From Arthrobacter zhaoxinii (lineage in GTDB: Bacteria; Actinomycetota; Actinomycetes; Actinomycetales; Micrococcaceae), in assembly GCF_025244925.1 (NCBI RefSeq), contig NZ_CP104275.1, forward strand, positions 3,404,211 to 3,468,210: a stretch of 64,000 nt of DNA. The letters run 5' to 3'. Under the pieces are notes generated by a model. The model did not search any database. It had not been told where the DNA came from and saw nothing but the letters and a program-made list of their open reading frames with translations. How positions within the stretch are numbered: position 1 is the stretch's first letter; every line of letters starts with the position of its first letter. Both the position numbers and the translations under genes were made by a program. This document shows positions 46,540 to 54,797 of the stretch, piece by piece.

Positions 46540-48045
46540 GTGCCACAGTCGGTAGACGTCGGTTCAGTACTGGGCGGCCGTTACAAGGTGACAGCCCGGG
46601 TACTCGCCTCGGCGGAGCAGGATCTGGTGCTCGACGGTGTGGACCAGGTCCTCAACCGTTCCGTGAGCATCCTCGTAGCCGCCCCCGTGAACGCCAGCCA
46701 GGTCTCGGCAAGCGCCCGTGAGATCGCCACCGGTGAACGCTATGGCAACGTTCAGGTACTCGATCTGGGGGTCAGTGACGGCCGCACCTATCTGGTTACG
46801 AACAATGCCAATGCTGCGGATCTGCTGGATCTGGTGATCGAGCGGGACGCCCCCTATGTAGAGCCGTTCTTCACCGACACCCTGGGCTCGGAAATCTTCG
46901 GTATGCCCCGCTCCCGTGAGCCTGAAACCGATGATGAAGACCACTACGCCGAGCATGAGGAGCGGGAGCCCCGCAAGCCGCTGCTCTCCGGCGTCCACAA
47001 GCCCAAGTTGCCGCGGTTCGGCCGGAACGGCGCGGCGGCCGGCGCGGTCGCCGGGGCCGGGTCCGCCGCTGCGGAACGCGATCTTGAGTTCGGGGATGCC
47101 GCCGGTGAACCCGCGGAAGCAGCCACCGGAGGTGCCAACGTTCCCCCGGCACCGGCCACCCGGCCCAAGCAGCCCTCGACGTCCAAGGTCACCAAATGGG
47201 AAGAGGACGAGGATCCCCGGGAGGTGCCGGTTCCGGAACGCGGCGCGCGGTCGGCGTCGACTTTCCCCAAGTCCGCCCTGGCAGCAGGCAGCTATGAGGA
47301 TGACGGCTACGCCTCCGACAGCGACGCCTACGGCAATGCGGACGAAGACTACGACGACGACGACAGTGCCTCGGACAGGCCGAACCGCAAGTCCGGCCGC
47401 GTGCTCATTGGTGCGGTCCTGAGCCTCGTGCTCGTCCTGGCCGTGGTTCTCGCGCTCTCCCAGCTGGGCAAAATGGGGGACATGTTCGCGTCCGACCCGG
47501 AGGCGGAAGCTTCAACCGTTCCGACGCAGGAAGCCGCGCCGGCAGCCCCCGACGCGAGCGAAGCGGCACCCGCGCCGGCGCCGGCGGCGGAAATTGCCGG
47601 CATCACCCGCGTGGTTCCGGGCAACCCGCAGCTCGATTCTGCCAGCGACGGCGCCCTGCCGCAGATCATTGACGGCAATCCGTCCTCCTACTGGTCCAGC
47701 TACGTGTACGCCAGCGACACCTTCGGCGGACTCGCACCGAACCTTGCCCTGGTGGTGGACCTGGGCGCTGAATCGGCAGTCAATGAGGTGAACATCACCC
47801 AGCTGAACGGTACGGGCGGCAGCTTCTCCGTGATGCTCAACGACACCCCGGATCTGGAGGGGGCGACGTCGGTGGCCCAGAGCGGCTTCACCGGCCCCAC
47901 CACCAGCATTCCGGTGCCCAAAACGGATGGTCAGGCTGCCTCTGCCCGGTACGTCATTATCAACTTCACGCAGCTGCCCCGCCTCAGCGGCGTACAGGCC
48001 GCGTACCCCTGGGGCCTGAGGATCGCCGAAATCGGCGTGTCCTGA
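46540..48045 (+). CDS. Membrane protein with kinase N-lobe and extracytoplasmic discoidin-like domain
   Basis: 501 residues from GTG 46540, which has GGGAGGAA before it. Residues 8-105 (VGSVLGGRYKVTARVLASAEQDLVLDGVDQVLNRSVSILVA ... GNVQVLDLGVSDGRTYLVTNN) resemble the N-lobe of an Hanks-type kinase. The C-lobe, HRD and DFG motifs are absent. Then come a long acidic/Pro-rich linker, one membrane helix (VLIGAVLSLVLVLAVVLALSQLG, about 310-332), an Ala/Pro spacer and a beta-rich domain resembling F5/8-type folds (IIDGNPSSYWSSYVYASDTFG ... ALVVDLGAESAVNEVNITQL). It replaces the C-terminal part of mycobacterial MviN, whose pseudokinase recruits FhaA when phosphorylated. Presumably a scaffold for cell-wall synthesis. 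Confidence 0.88.
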   Translation: MPQSVDVGSVLGGRYKVTARVLASAEQDLVLDGVDQVLNRSVSILVAAPVNASQVSASAREIATGERYGNVQVLDLGVSDGRTYLVTNNANAADLLDLVIERDAPYVEPFFTDTLGSEIFGMPRSREPETDDEDHYAEHEEREPRKPLLSGVHKPKLPRFGRNGAAAGAVAGAGSAAAERDLEFGDAAGEPAEAATGGANVPPAPATRPKQPSTSKVTKWEEDEDPREVPVPERGARSASTFPKSALAAGSYEDDGYASDSDAYGNADEDYDDDDSASDRPNRKSGRVLIGAVLSLVLVLAVVLALSQLGKMGDMFASDPEAEASTVPTQEAAPAAPDASEAAPAPAPAAEIAGITRVVPGNPQLDSASDGALPQIIDGNPSSYWSSYVYASDTFGGLAPNLALVVDLGAESAVNEVNITQLNGTGGSFSVMLNDTPDLEGATSVAQSGFTGPTTSIPVPKTDGQAASARYVIINFTQLPRLSGVQAAYPWGLRIAEIGVS

Positions 48046-48052
48046 CTCCTGC

Positions 48053-48086
48053 GCTTCGATCGCAGCCGCCCGGCCGCGATCGAAGC
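48053..48086 (+). terminator. Hairpin after the pseudokinase-like gene
   Basis: GCTTCGATCGC and GCGATCGAAGC pair perfectly (11 bp, 12-base loop) directly after the stop. No U-run follows, so it may be a weak terminator or an mRNA stabiliser. Confidence 0.55.
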
Positions 48087-48098
48087 ACCACCGCCGCC

Positions 48099-48124
48099 GG
48101 AATAAGCTGGAGACGATAGTGGTT
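48099..48124 (+). promoter_or_regulatory. SigR/SigH-type promoter of trxB-trxA
   Basis: GGAAT at 48099-48103 and GTT at 48122-48124 are separated by exactly 18 bases, matching the GGAAT-N18-GTT consensus of SigR (Streptomyces) and SigH (Mycobacterium), which respond to thiol-oxidative stress. It lies about 80 bp before the trxB start. Confidence 0.75.
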
Positions 48125-48207
48125 GTGCAGGGTGATCCACTCGCCGAATCGGCCCTGCAATATTCGGTTCGCATTTTTAGTTCAACAAGGAAGAGGTTCA
48201 CCGCCCC

Positions 48208-49236
48208 GTGAGCACCGCAAACCCCGTCGCCTCTGCCGGCGACGTCCGCGAGGTCATCATCGTCGGCTCCGGCCCCTCCGGATACACCGCCGCCGTCTAC
48301 GCAGCGCGTGCCAACCTGAAGCCGCTCCTGATTGCCGGCTCCGTCACCGCCGGCGGCGAGCTGATGAACACCACGGACGTCGAGAACTTCCCCGGGTTCC
48401 CCGAGGGAATCATGGGTCCGGACCTGATGGCGAACTTCGAAAAGCAGGCAGCACGTTTCGGAACGGAAATCCTTTTCGAGGATGTCACCGAGGTCAGCCT
48501 CGACGGCGACATCAAGACGGTCACCATCGGCACCGGTGAAACCTTCCGTGCCCGGGCCATCATCATTTCCACCGGTTCCGCTTACCGGGAACTCGGCCTG
48601 CCGGACGAAAAGCGCCTCTCCGGCCGCGGCGTGAGCTGGTGCGCCACGTGTGACGGCTTCTTCTTCAAGGGCCAGGACATTGCTGTCGTAGGCGGCGGCG
48701 ACTCCGCTCTGGAGGAGGCCTTGTTCCTCACCAAGTTCGCCTCTTCGGTGACGGTGGTCCACCGCCGGGACAGCCTTCGTGCCTCCAAGATCATGCAGGA
48801 GCGCGCCCTGTCGCACGAGAAGATCCGCTTCGCCTGGGATTCTGAAGTAGCTGCCATCCGCGGCGAGGACAAGGTCACCGGCCTCGTGCTGCGCAACACC
48901 AAGGACGGCTCCGAGTCGGAGCTTCCCGTCACGGGCGTGTTCGTGGCCATCGGCAACGACCCCCGGGTGGACCTCGTACGCGGCCAGCTGGAACTCACTG
49001 AGGAAGGCACCATCGCCGTCCTCGGCCGCACCTCGAAAACCTCGCTGCCGGGCGTTTTCGCGGCAGGCGACGTCATCGACCCGACCTACCGGCAGGCCAT
49101 CACCGCCTCCGGCTCCGGCTGCGTGGCCGCCGTCGACGTCGAGCACTACCTCGCCGATCTGGGCGACTCCGTAGCCACGGCCGCGGAGGTCCCCACCCCG
49201 GCGTCCGAATCTGTTTCCGAACACGCCGCCCTTTAA
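48208..49236 (+). CDS. trxB: Thioredoxin reductase
   Basis: NADPH-dependent flavoenzyme that reduces thioredoxin (EC 1.8.1.9), 342 residues. FAD-binding [27 protein letters not shown], redox-active CATC in [18 protein letters not shown] motif [15 protein letters not shown], and the C-terminal FAD block [24 protein letters not shown]. The GTG start has AAGGAAGAGG upstream at a slightly long spacing. It is the first gene of the trxB-trxA-cwlM unit, 27 bp before trxA, behind a SigR/SigH-like promoter. The last 25 residues are a variable tail. Confidence 0.97.
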   Translation: MSTANPVASAGDVREVIIVGSGPSGYTAAVYAARANLKPLLIAGSVTAGGELMNTTDVENFPGFPEGIMGPDLMANFEKQAARFGTEILFEDVTEVSLDGDIKTVTIGTGETFRARAIIISTGSAYRELGLPDEKRLSGRGVSWCATCDGFFFKGQDIAVVGGGDSALEEALFLTKFASSVTVVHRRDSLRASKIMQERALSHEKIRFAWDSEVAAIRGEDKVTGLVLRNTKDGSESELPVTGVFVAIGNDPRVDLVRGQLELTEEGTIAVLGRTSKTSLPGVFAAGDVIDPTYRQAITASGSGCVAAVDVEHYLADLGDSVATAAEVPTPASESVSEHAAL

Positions 49237-49263
49237 TTTCCGTTCTTTGTTAGGAGAGCAAAA

Positions 49264-49590
49264 ATGAGCAGTGCAAAAGCAGTAACCGATGCTTCCTTCG
49301 GTACCGACGTCCTTACCGCCGAGAAGCCCGTCATCGTGGACTTCTGGGCCGAATGGTGCGGCCCCTGCCGCATGCTGTCCCCCATCCTCGACGACATTGC
49401 CGCACAGTACAGCGACAAGGTCGACGTGGTGAAGGTCAACGTGGACGAAAACCCCGCGATCGCCGCCCAGTACGGCATCACGTCCATCCCGGCGGTTTAT
49501 GTGTTCCAGGGCGGTGAGGTTGCGGCGACTTCCATCGGCGCCAAGCCGAAGCAGGTCCTGGAGCAGGAATTCGCGGCCTTCCTGAAGTAA
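49264..49590 (+). CDS. trxA: Thioredoxin
   Basis: 108-residue cytosolic dithiol carrier reduced by TrxB. The active site WAEWCGPCRMLSPIL is canonical, the cis-Pro region SIPAVYVFQGGEV is intact, and the length is typical of TrxA. GGAGAGC lies just upstream of ATG 49264. It is located between trxB and the CwlM-like gene, 6 bp from the latter, and should share the thiol-stress promoter. Confidence 0.98.
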   Translation: MSSAKAVTDASFGTDVLTAEKPVIVDFWAEWCGPCRMLSPILDDIAAQYSDKVDVVKVNVDENPAIAAQYGITSIPAVYVFQGGEVAATSIGAKPKQVLEQEFAAFLK

Positions 49591-49596
49591 ATATCA

Positions 49597-50790
49597 ATGA
49601 CTGTGCATGCTGAAAGCCTGCGGAGGCTGGATGCCAGCCGGCGCGTAGTGGCGCTTCGTGAAGCGCTGCTGCGCGCCGGCGTCACCCTGTCCTACCTGGC
49701 ACCGGACGCCGTAAACGATCCGACAATTTTCGATGACCACGTTGACGCGGCGGTCCGCGCTTTCCAGCAAAGCCGCGGCCTGATTGTTGACGGGGTCGCC
49801 GGGCCGGATACGCAGCGCGCGCTTTCCGAAGCACAGTTCCGGTTCGGGGACCGCACCCTGAACTATGTCGAGGGTGCGCAGCTGCGGGGCGACGACGTCG
49901 CCGAACTGCAGCGTCATCTGTCGCATCTGGGTTTCTACTACGGCCATATCGACGGCAGTTTCGGCGTGCGTACCCGCTATGCAGTAGCCGAGCTGCAGCA
50001 GAACCTCGGCCTGCCGGGCAGCGGGGTATGCGACGGCGACACCATGCGCTCCATGTCCCGGGTGAACCGTGCCATCACGCCCAGCCAGGCCTTCGCACTG
50101 CGTGACTACGAACGGCTGGACCGTTCCACCGCCGCTCTGCGCGGGCGCGTCATTTCGGTGAACATCGGCCGTTCCCGGCTTGAGTCCCCGCATGCCGCCG
50201 AGCGGCTCAGCGGGGAGCCGCTGACCGAGCAGCTGGTCACCACGGACATCGCGGGGCGCGTGGAACGCATCCTGCGGGAATTCGGTGCCCTGCTGGTGCC
50301 GCAGCAGCGCGAGCCGATGCGGGAGTCAGGGTCGCGGCGGAACCCGCCCAGCCTGAATCTGGACATCCACTGCGACTGGCTGGACCAGCAGGCAGCCTCC
50401 GGCATGGCCGCCTATTACTGGGGTCTTCCCGGCACCGGAGAGGCGCGCTCCCCCATCGGCCACCGTGCAGCCATCCTCCTGATGAAGGAGCTGGGCGCCC
50501 GCACCGACCTGGACAATCTGGGTGTCCACGCCCGCACCTGGGACACCTTGAAAGTGCCGGGTGTGCCGTCCGTCGGGCTTGATCTGGGTTATCTCAGCAA
50601 CGCGCACGACGCCGAGCGCCTCGCCGATCCGGTCTTCCGCCAGACGGTTGCCGATTCCATCGTGATCGGAATTCAGCGCCTGTACCTGCTGGAAGAAGAA
50701 GACCAGCCCACGGGAACCCTGGCCCTGGACGACGTGCTGAAGTTCAACCCGAGGGAAGATCCGGCTGCCCGGCGGGTTTCCGGGCTGTAG
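49597..50790 (+). CDS. cwlM: CwlM-like protein with PG-binding repeats and degenerate amidase_3 domain
   Basis: 397 residues. Two peptidoglycan_binding_1 repeats (about 20-75 and 95-150: VRAFQQSRGLIVDGVAGPDTQRAL and LQRHLSHLGFYYGHIDGSFGVRTRYAVAELQQNLGL), then an N-acetylmuramoyl-L-alanine amidase-like fold. Zinc-site motifs are degenerate: VISVNIGRSRLE stands where active amidases have DPGHGG, one His remains in LDIHCDWLDQQAASG, and the Glu expected before G-Y-L-S-N is Asp-Leu. No signal peptide. In M. tuberculosis CwlM sits in the same place and, when phosphorylated, activates MurA rather than cutting peptidoglycan. A regulatory role is therefore likely. Confidence 0.9.
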   Translation: MTVHAESLRRLDASRRVVALREALLRAGVTLSYLAPDAVNDPTIFDDHVDAAVRAFQQSRGLIVDGVAGPDTQRALSEAQFRFGDRTLNYVEGAQLRGDDVAELQRHLSHLGFYYGHIDGSFGVRTRYAVAELQQNLGLPGSGVCDGDTMRSMSRVNRAITPSQAFALRDYERLDRSTAALRGRVISVNIGRSRLESPHAAERLSGEPLTEQLVTTDIAGRVERILREFGALLVPQQREPMRESGSRRNPPSLNLDIHCDWLDQQAASGMAAYYWGLPGTGEARSPIGHRAAILLMKELGARTDLDNLGVHARTWDTLKVPGVPSVGLDLGYLSNAHDAERLADPVFRQTVADSIVIGIQRLYLLEEEDQPTGTLALDDVLKFNPREDPAARRVSGL

Positions 50791-50810
50791 GTTTCCTCTT
50801 CCCGGCTTCG

Positions 50811-51497
50811 TCAGGACGGCTTGAGGACGCTGATGAATCCCTGTGCCTGCCGCTCCCGGCCTGCCGGAGCGCGGCTCAGAGTGGTGCCGACCCGGAAACC
50901 GTTGTGCCCAAGGCAAGTGGACACCTCGGCGAGGTCATGAGGGTAGGCCGTGAGTTCGACGTCGTGCCCGTAGAGTTCGACGTCGTGCCCGTAGGCGTTC
51001 GTTATCGTGCGCGCGCCGTTTCCTGCGGTAAACCCCAGCAGAACGACGCCGCCGGGCTTCAGGACCCGCCGAAACTCCGCGAACACGTTTGCGAGTCCAG
51101 CGGGCGGGGTGTGGATGATCGAATACCAGGCAAGCACCCCGTGAAAAGATTCGTCCGCGTAAGGCAGCGAGGACAGCTCCGCGACTGTGAAGCGCTTCTG
51201 CGGATGGGCTTCCCGGGCCAGACGGACCATGCACCGCGAGATGTCGCATCCGTCGACCGCCAGCGCAGCGAGGGTGTCGAGATAGGTAATCATCCGTCCG
51301 GGTCCGCATCCTGCATCCAGGATGGCTGCTCCTGACGGGAGCGACGCGGCAAATTCCCTCACCATGGCCAGCTCCAGGTCCGTTTCCGGGTCCCCTTCGC
51401 TGCCTGTGGTGGGGATTAGCTCCGCATAGGAGCGGGCGACGACGTCATACGCGCGGGCGACGTCGTCGGCGCCGGGGCCCGTGTCTTCCTCCTCCAT
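50811..51497 (-). CDS. Class I SAM-dependent methyltransferase
   Basis: Small-molecule-type methyltransferase of 228 residues with a Rossmann-like fold. Motif I AAILDAGCGPGRMITYLDTL, acidic residue in VDGCDISRCMVRLA, motif IV VLAWYSIIHTPP, and FAEFRRVLKPGGVVLLGF are clear. ATG 51497 is selected; the longer frame covers the divergent promoter of the next gene. An exact 21-bp tandem duplication (50952-50993) doubles YGHDVEL in the C-terminal half. Convergent with the cwlM-like gene, 20 bp apart. Substrate unknown. Confidence 0.88.
   Translation of the reverse strand: MEEEDTGPGADDVARAYDVVARSYAELIPTTGSEGDPETDLELAMVREFAASLPSGAAILDAGCGPGRMITYLDTLAALAVDGCDISRCMVRLAREAHPQKRFTVAELSSLPYADESFHGVLAWYSIIHTPPAGLANVFAEFRRVLKPGGVVLLGFTAGNGARTITNAYGHDVELYGHDVELTAYPHDLAEVSTCLGHNGFRVGTTLSRAPAGRERQAQGFISVLKPS
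50952..50993 (-). repeat. Exact 21-bp tandem duplication inside the methyltransferase
   Basis: The 21 bases 50952-50972 are repeated without change at 50973-50993, adding seven codons (YGHDVEL twice) and keeping the frame. Identical copies suggest a recent event. Confidence 0.9.
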
Positions 51498-51554
51498 GGC
51501 ACCAACGTACCGTCCCGCATGCCATGCTTCTGCCATGACGACTCGAGGGATCTT

Positions 51555-52865
51555 ATGACGACGAATGCCGTCCGCCCGTCTCCGAATGAGGAAGCCGTCG
51601 CTGCGATGCTGTCGGTGGAGCCCTACCTGATTGACGTTCTCCCTGCGGGCGAGGCCGTCCCGGGCATGGGCAAAGACACGATTCTTGTCTCGGGGCCCCT
51701 GATGCGCTGGCAGGATTACACCGGATGCCAACGCTTCGCGGTTGTTGGCGCTGCATTATTTGAAGGTCTGGCCTCCTCTGAAGCAGAGGCGGATGCCCTG
51801 CTCCGTTCGGGCGCTATCCGGCTTGGCTCCTGTCACGACTACGGCAGCGTAGGTTCCCTCACCGGGGTCTGCACCGCTTCAATGCCGGTTCTTGTGGTGC
51901 AGGACCGGGTGTCAGGCAGAACGGCAACCTGCAGGATGAATGAAGGCCCGGGAACACAGGCACTGACATTCGGATCCCGCGGACCTGCAGTTAGTGCCAA
52001 CCTTGCCGTCATCAGGGACCAGGTGGCTCCGTCCCTCGGCCGGATCCTTCGTGACGCGCCGATGCCGCTCCTGCCGGTGATGGCTTCGGCCCTGTCGATG
52101 GGGGACGAACTTCATGGAAGGTCAAAGGCTGCGGCGCTCCTGTTCCGGAATGCCATCCTCGAACGCGTTGTGAACAGTCCCGAAGCCAACCCGGACACCG
52201 CGGCATTGCTGGCCTACCTCGACACTGCGGAATTTCACTTCCTGCACGTCGCCATGGCGGCAGCGAAGCTGGTGGCTGACGCGGCGGAGGGGATTGCCGG
52301 CAGCTCGATCGTCACGGCCATGGCGATGAACGAGAAGGAGTTTGGTGTTCGGATTTCCGGGGTTTCCGGGCAATGGTTCCGTGCACCGCTGCCGCCCGTC
52401 TCCGGGTTTCCCGGAAGGTTCCTGGCCCCTTGGACCTCCAACGACCTGGGGTACAGCGGGGGCGACAGCCTCATTCTGGAAACGCTCGGCTTGGGCGGCG
52501 CTGCCGCTGCCGCTGCCCCTTCGCTGAGCCCCGTCTCCGTCGGAACTCCCGCAGAGATGGCAGACCTGACTACGTCCCTCTTCAAGATCGCGCTGACCGA
52601 GCATCCGACGCTGAGGATACCAGCACTGGGCGGGCGAGGGATTCCCTACGGCTTGGACGTTGCGTCGATTGCCCAGCACCGACTCGTGCCACCGGTGCAC
52701 CTTGGCGCAACGCTGCGCACCGGCGGCCTGGCCGGGGCCATCGTTTTCACCCCTCCGCTGCAACCGTTCAGTGATGCCTACGAACACCTGCAGGCGTCTT
52801 TCCTCGGCGTTTCACGTGAAACAACTGAAGCGGAGGACGGTCAGCGACTAGGAATGCCGAGCTAG
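51555..52865 (+). CDS. DUF1116 protein, AllG/YahG-like
   Basis: 436 residues from ATG 51555 (GAGGGA upstream). Hallmarks of DUF1116: GPLMRWQDYTGCQRFAVVGAALFEGLASSEAEAD, LGSCHDYGSVGSLTGVCTASMPVLVVQ, MNEGPG, and MGDELHGRSKAAALLF. In E. coli, AllG with AllF and AllH forms oxamate carbamoyltransferase of allantoin breakdown. No AllF or AllH homologue or carbamate kinase is visible here, so the activity is uncertain. A parS site lies at the 3' end and encodes V-S-R-E-T. The gene is convergent with the regulator at 52881. Confidence 0.85.
   Translation: MTTNAVRPSPNEEAVAAMLSVEPYLIDVLPAGEAVPGMGKDTILVSGPLMRWQDYTGCQRFAVVGAALFEGLASSEAEADALLRSGAIRLGSCHDYGSVGSLTGVCTASMPVLVVQDRVSGRTATCRMNEGPGTQALTFGSRGPAVSANLAVIRDQVAPSLGRILRDAPMPLLPVMASALSMGDELHGRSKAAALLFRNAILERVVNSPEANPDTAALLAYLDTAEFHFLHVAMAAAKLVADAAEGIAGSSIVTAMAMNEKEFGVRISGVSGQWFRAPLPPVSGFPGRFLAPWTSNDLGYSGGDSLILETLGLGGAAAAAAPSLSPVSVGTPAEMADLTTSLFKIALTEHPTLRIPALGGRGIPYGLDVASIAQHRLVPPVHLGATLRTGGLAGAIVFTPPLQPFSDAYEHLQASFLGVSRETTEAEDGQRLGMPS
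52808..52823. promoter_or_regulatory. parS site 1 (in DUF1116 gene)
   Basis: CGTTTCACGTGAAACA matches the ParB site TGTTTCACGTGAAACA at 15 of 16 positions. It is inside the coding region near its 3' end, about 5 kb from parB. Confidence 0.9.
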
Positions 52866-52880
52866 GTCCTTAAAATCAAG

Positions 52881-53456
52881 CTAGTTCGATTGTTGGTCGC
52901 GGTTTGGTGCCGCTGTCTCGGGTTCCGGTCCGCTGCCGGCATCGGGGTGGATGGCCAGAAAAAGGGAGTAAGGGGTGCTGCCCTCGACTGCTTCTTCCGC
53001 TTCAACTTCATCGAGAAGATCCTGGACGCGTTCCAAGAGCCTCGCATACCCGTCTTCGGTCAGGCGGATGCCCAGTCGGGAAATGGCGACCTGCTCTGAT
53101 GCGGGCACCTGCCCGACCTCGGACATAAATGCACCGATCATTGCGCTCCGCAAACGCAGATCCCGGCCGTCCAGATTCAGCTGCCATGATTTTCCCGTCG
53201 CACGGTACGGGATTTCGACTGCGCCGCTGGGGCCGGACCGGGCATCCTGTGGTTCCAGGAAACCCGCCGCAACAAGTTTTCGCACGTGATAAAGCACTGT
53301 CGCCGGGTTGGCGGCGAGCTTGGTCGCGATTTCCTTGTTGGTTAGCTGCTCTTTGAGGCAGACACGCAGGATCCGGATCCGCACCGCCGAAGCAAGGGCT
53401 TTTGCCTCATCCTCACTTGCTGACCGCCGGGGGGTCTGCCCGCTCTCCTTTGGCAT
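52881..53456 (-). CDS. ArsR-type winged-helix transcriptional regulator
   Basis: 191 residues. The N-terminal winged helix-turn-helix runs from about residue 18 to 90: ALASAVRIRILRVCLKEQLTNKEIATKLAANPATVLYHVRKLVAAGFLEPQ. It is followed by a beta-wing, then a helical C-terminal part (SEQVAISRLGIRLTEDGYARLLERVQDLLDEVEAEE) that may form a dimer or ligand pocket. No cysteine metal-binding signature is visible, so metal sensing is unlikely. Divergent from the MFS gene at 53517 across a short palindromic region, which suggests it controls that transporter. Confidence 0.88.
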   Translation of the reverse strand: MPKESGQTPRRSASEDEAKALASAVRIRILRVCLKEQLTNKEIATKLAANPATVLYHVRKLVAAGFLEPQDARSGPSGAVEIPYRATGKSWQLNLDGRDLRLRSAMIGAFMSEVGQVPASEQVAISRLGIRLTEDGYARLLERVQDLLDEVEAEEAVEGSTPYSLFLAIHPDAGSGPEPETAAPNRDQQSN

Positions 53457-53479
53457 GCCTGCAGACTACCAGAGGACCT

Positions 53480-53501
53480 ATTGACAAACATCAATCGATT
53501 G
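53480..53501. promoter_or_regulatory. Palindromic operator candidates between the regulator and MFS genes
   Basis: ATTGA-N6-TCAAT (53480-53495) and the perfect palindrome CAATCGATTG (53492-53501) overlap in the 60-bp divergent region. TTGACA at 53481-53486 may also serve as a -35 box for the MFS gene. Likely binding site of the ArsR-type protein. Confidence 0.5.
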
Positions 53502-53516
53502 GCGAGAGTCAACCGC

Positions 53517-54797
53517 ATGACGACTGAAGATAGTGACAGCAGCAAGACCAACGGTGGGGTCCTGAAGGATCACGACTTCCGTTTCCTGTTCTATTCCACC
53601 TCGCTGAGCCAGTTAGGGCACCAGATCTCAGGCCTCGCCCTGCCGCTCGTGGCCGTGGTGACCCTCGCCGCCAGTGAATTCGAAGTCGGACTGCTGTCCG
53701 CAATGAGCACCGTCGCTTTCCTTCTGATCGGATTGCCTGCCGGCGTCTGGGTTGACCGGCTTCGCTACCGCCACATACTTATCTCATCGGATGTCATCCG
53801 AGCGGCCGTCCTACTGACCGTTCCCGCTGCTTGGTGGATGGGAGTCCTGACGGTCTGGCAGCTCTACGCGGTAGCGCTGGTCATGGGCGTCTTCAGCGTC
53901 TTCTTCGACGTGGCCTACCAGAGTTACCTCCCACGGCTTATCGGGCGCGACCAGCTGGTCGAAGGAAATGCCAAACTGGAGACGGTCCATTCTGTGGCGC
54001 AACTTGGTGGCCCCGTTGCTGCCGGGCAACTCATTGCCTGGCTCACGGCACCTGTGGCGCTGGCCCTGGATGTCGTCGCCATGGGCCTGTCTGCTCTGTT
54101 CATTGGACGCATGCGGTACCGGCAGTCCAAACCGGTTCCCCTCCCAGGATCACGGCTCACTGCCGATATCGCAGAGGGCCTTCGGTTTGTTCTGGGCAAT
54201 CCCCTGCTCCGCGTCATCGCCGGGTCAACAGCGTTGTTCAACCTTGCCTTCTCGGCCTACACGGCCATGCTGGTGTTCTTCCTGCCCCGTGAACTCGGGC
54301 TGGGTGCACACGAAGTCGGCATCGTCTTCTCGGTCCTGGGTGTCGGCGGCCTAGCCGGCGCCCTGGCAACGCGCCGGGTGACCCTGTGGCTGGGTGAGGG
54401 AAGGACGATCTGGCTCTCCATGGCTCTGACAGCACCGTTTGCCCTCCTTCTTCCGGCGGCTCAGGATGGATGGTCAGTCTGGCTTGGCGCCGCCGGGCTG
54501 GGCCTGGTCAGCTTCGGAGTGGTTATCTACAACGTTACGCAGGTGAGTTTTCGCCAGCGGGTGACCCCGGACCGCCTGCTGGGGCGCATGAATGCCACGA
54601 TGCGCTTCCTGGTGTGGGGAACCCAGCCCGTCGGGGCCTTGCTGGGTGGCGTGCTGGGGCAGTTCTACGGGGCGGAGGCTGCGCTCTGGATCGCGGGTAC
54701 TGCGGCCTGCGCAGCGTTCCTGCCGGTCGCGCTGTCCCCCTTGCGGAAAATGCGGCAGTTGCCGGACGCGTCAACTGCATCCCTTCCGTCGCAGTAG
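53517..54797 (+). CDS. MFS transporter (MFS_3/enterobactin-exporter-like)
   Basis: About 426 residues and twelve helices. FRFLFYSTSLSQLGHQISGLALPLVAVVTL opens the first helix; GVWVDRLRYRHILISSDVIRA is the loop 2-3 motif (G-x3-D-R-x-R/x); VFFDVAYQSYLPRLIGRDQLVEGNAKLE and SFRQRVTPDRLLGRMNATMRFLVWGTQPVGALLGG are typical of the MFS_3 group that exports siderophores or macrolides. Start ATG 53517 (MTTEDSDSS) is preferred to ATG 53481, which overlaps the operator. Divergent from an ArsR-type regulator. Substrate unknown. Confidence 0.88.
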   Translation: MTTEDSDSSKTNGGVLKDHDFRFLFYSTSLSQLGHQISGLALPLVAVVTLAASEFEVGLLSAMSTVAFLLIGLPAGVWVDRLRYRHILISSDVIRAAVLLTVPAAWWMGVLTVWQLYAVALVMGVFSVFFDVAYQSYLPRLIGRDQLVEGNAKLETVHSVAQLGGPVAAGQLIAWLTAPVALALDVVAMGLSALFIGRMRYRQSKPVPLPGSRLTADIAEGLRFVLGNPLLRVIAGSTALFNLAFSAYTAMLVFFLPRELGLGAHEVGIVFSVLGVGGLAGALATRRVTLWLGEGRTIWLSMALTAPFALLLPAAQDGWSVWLGAAGLGLVSFGVVIYNVTQVSFRQRVTPDRLLGRMNATMRFLVWGTQPVGALLGGVLGQFYGAEAALWIAGTAACAAFLPVALSPLRKMRQLPDASTASLPSQ

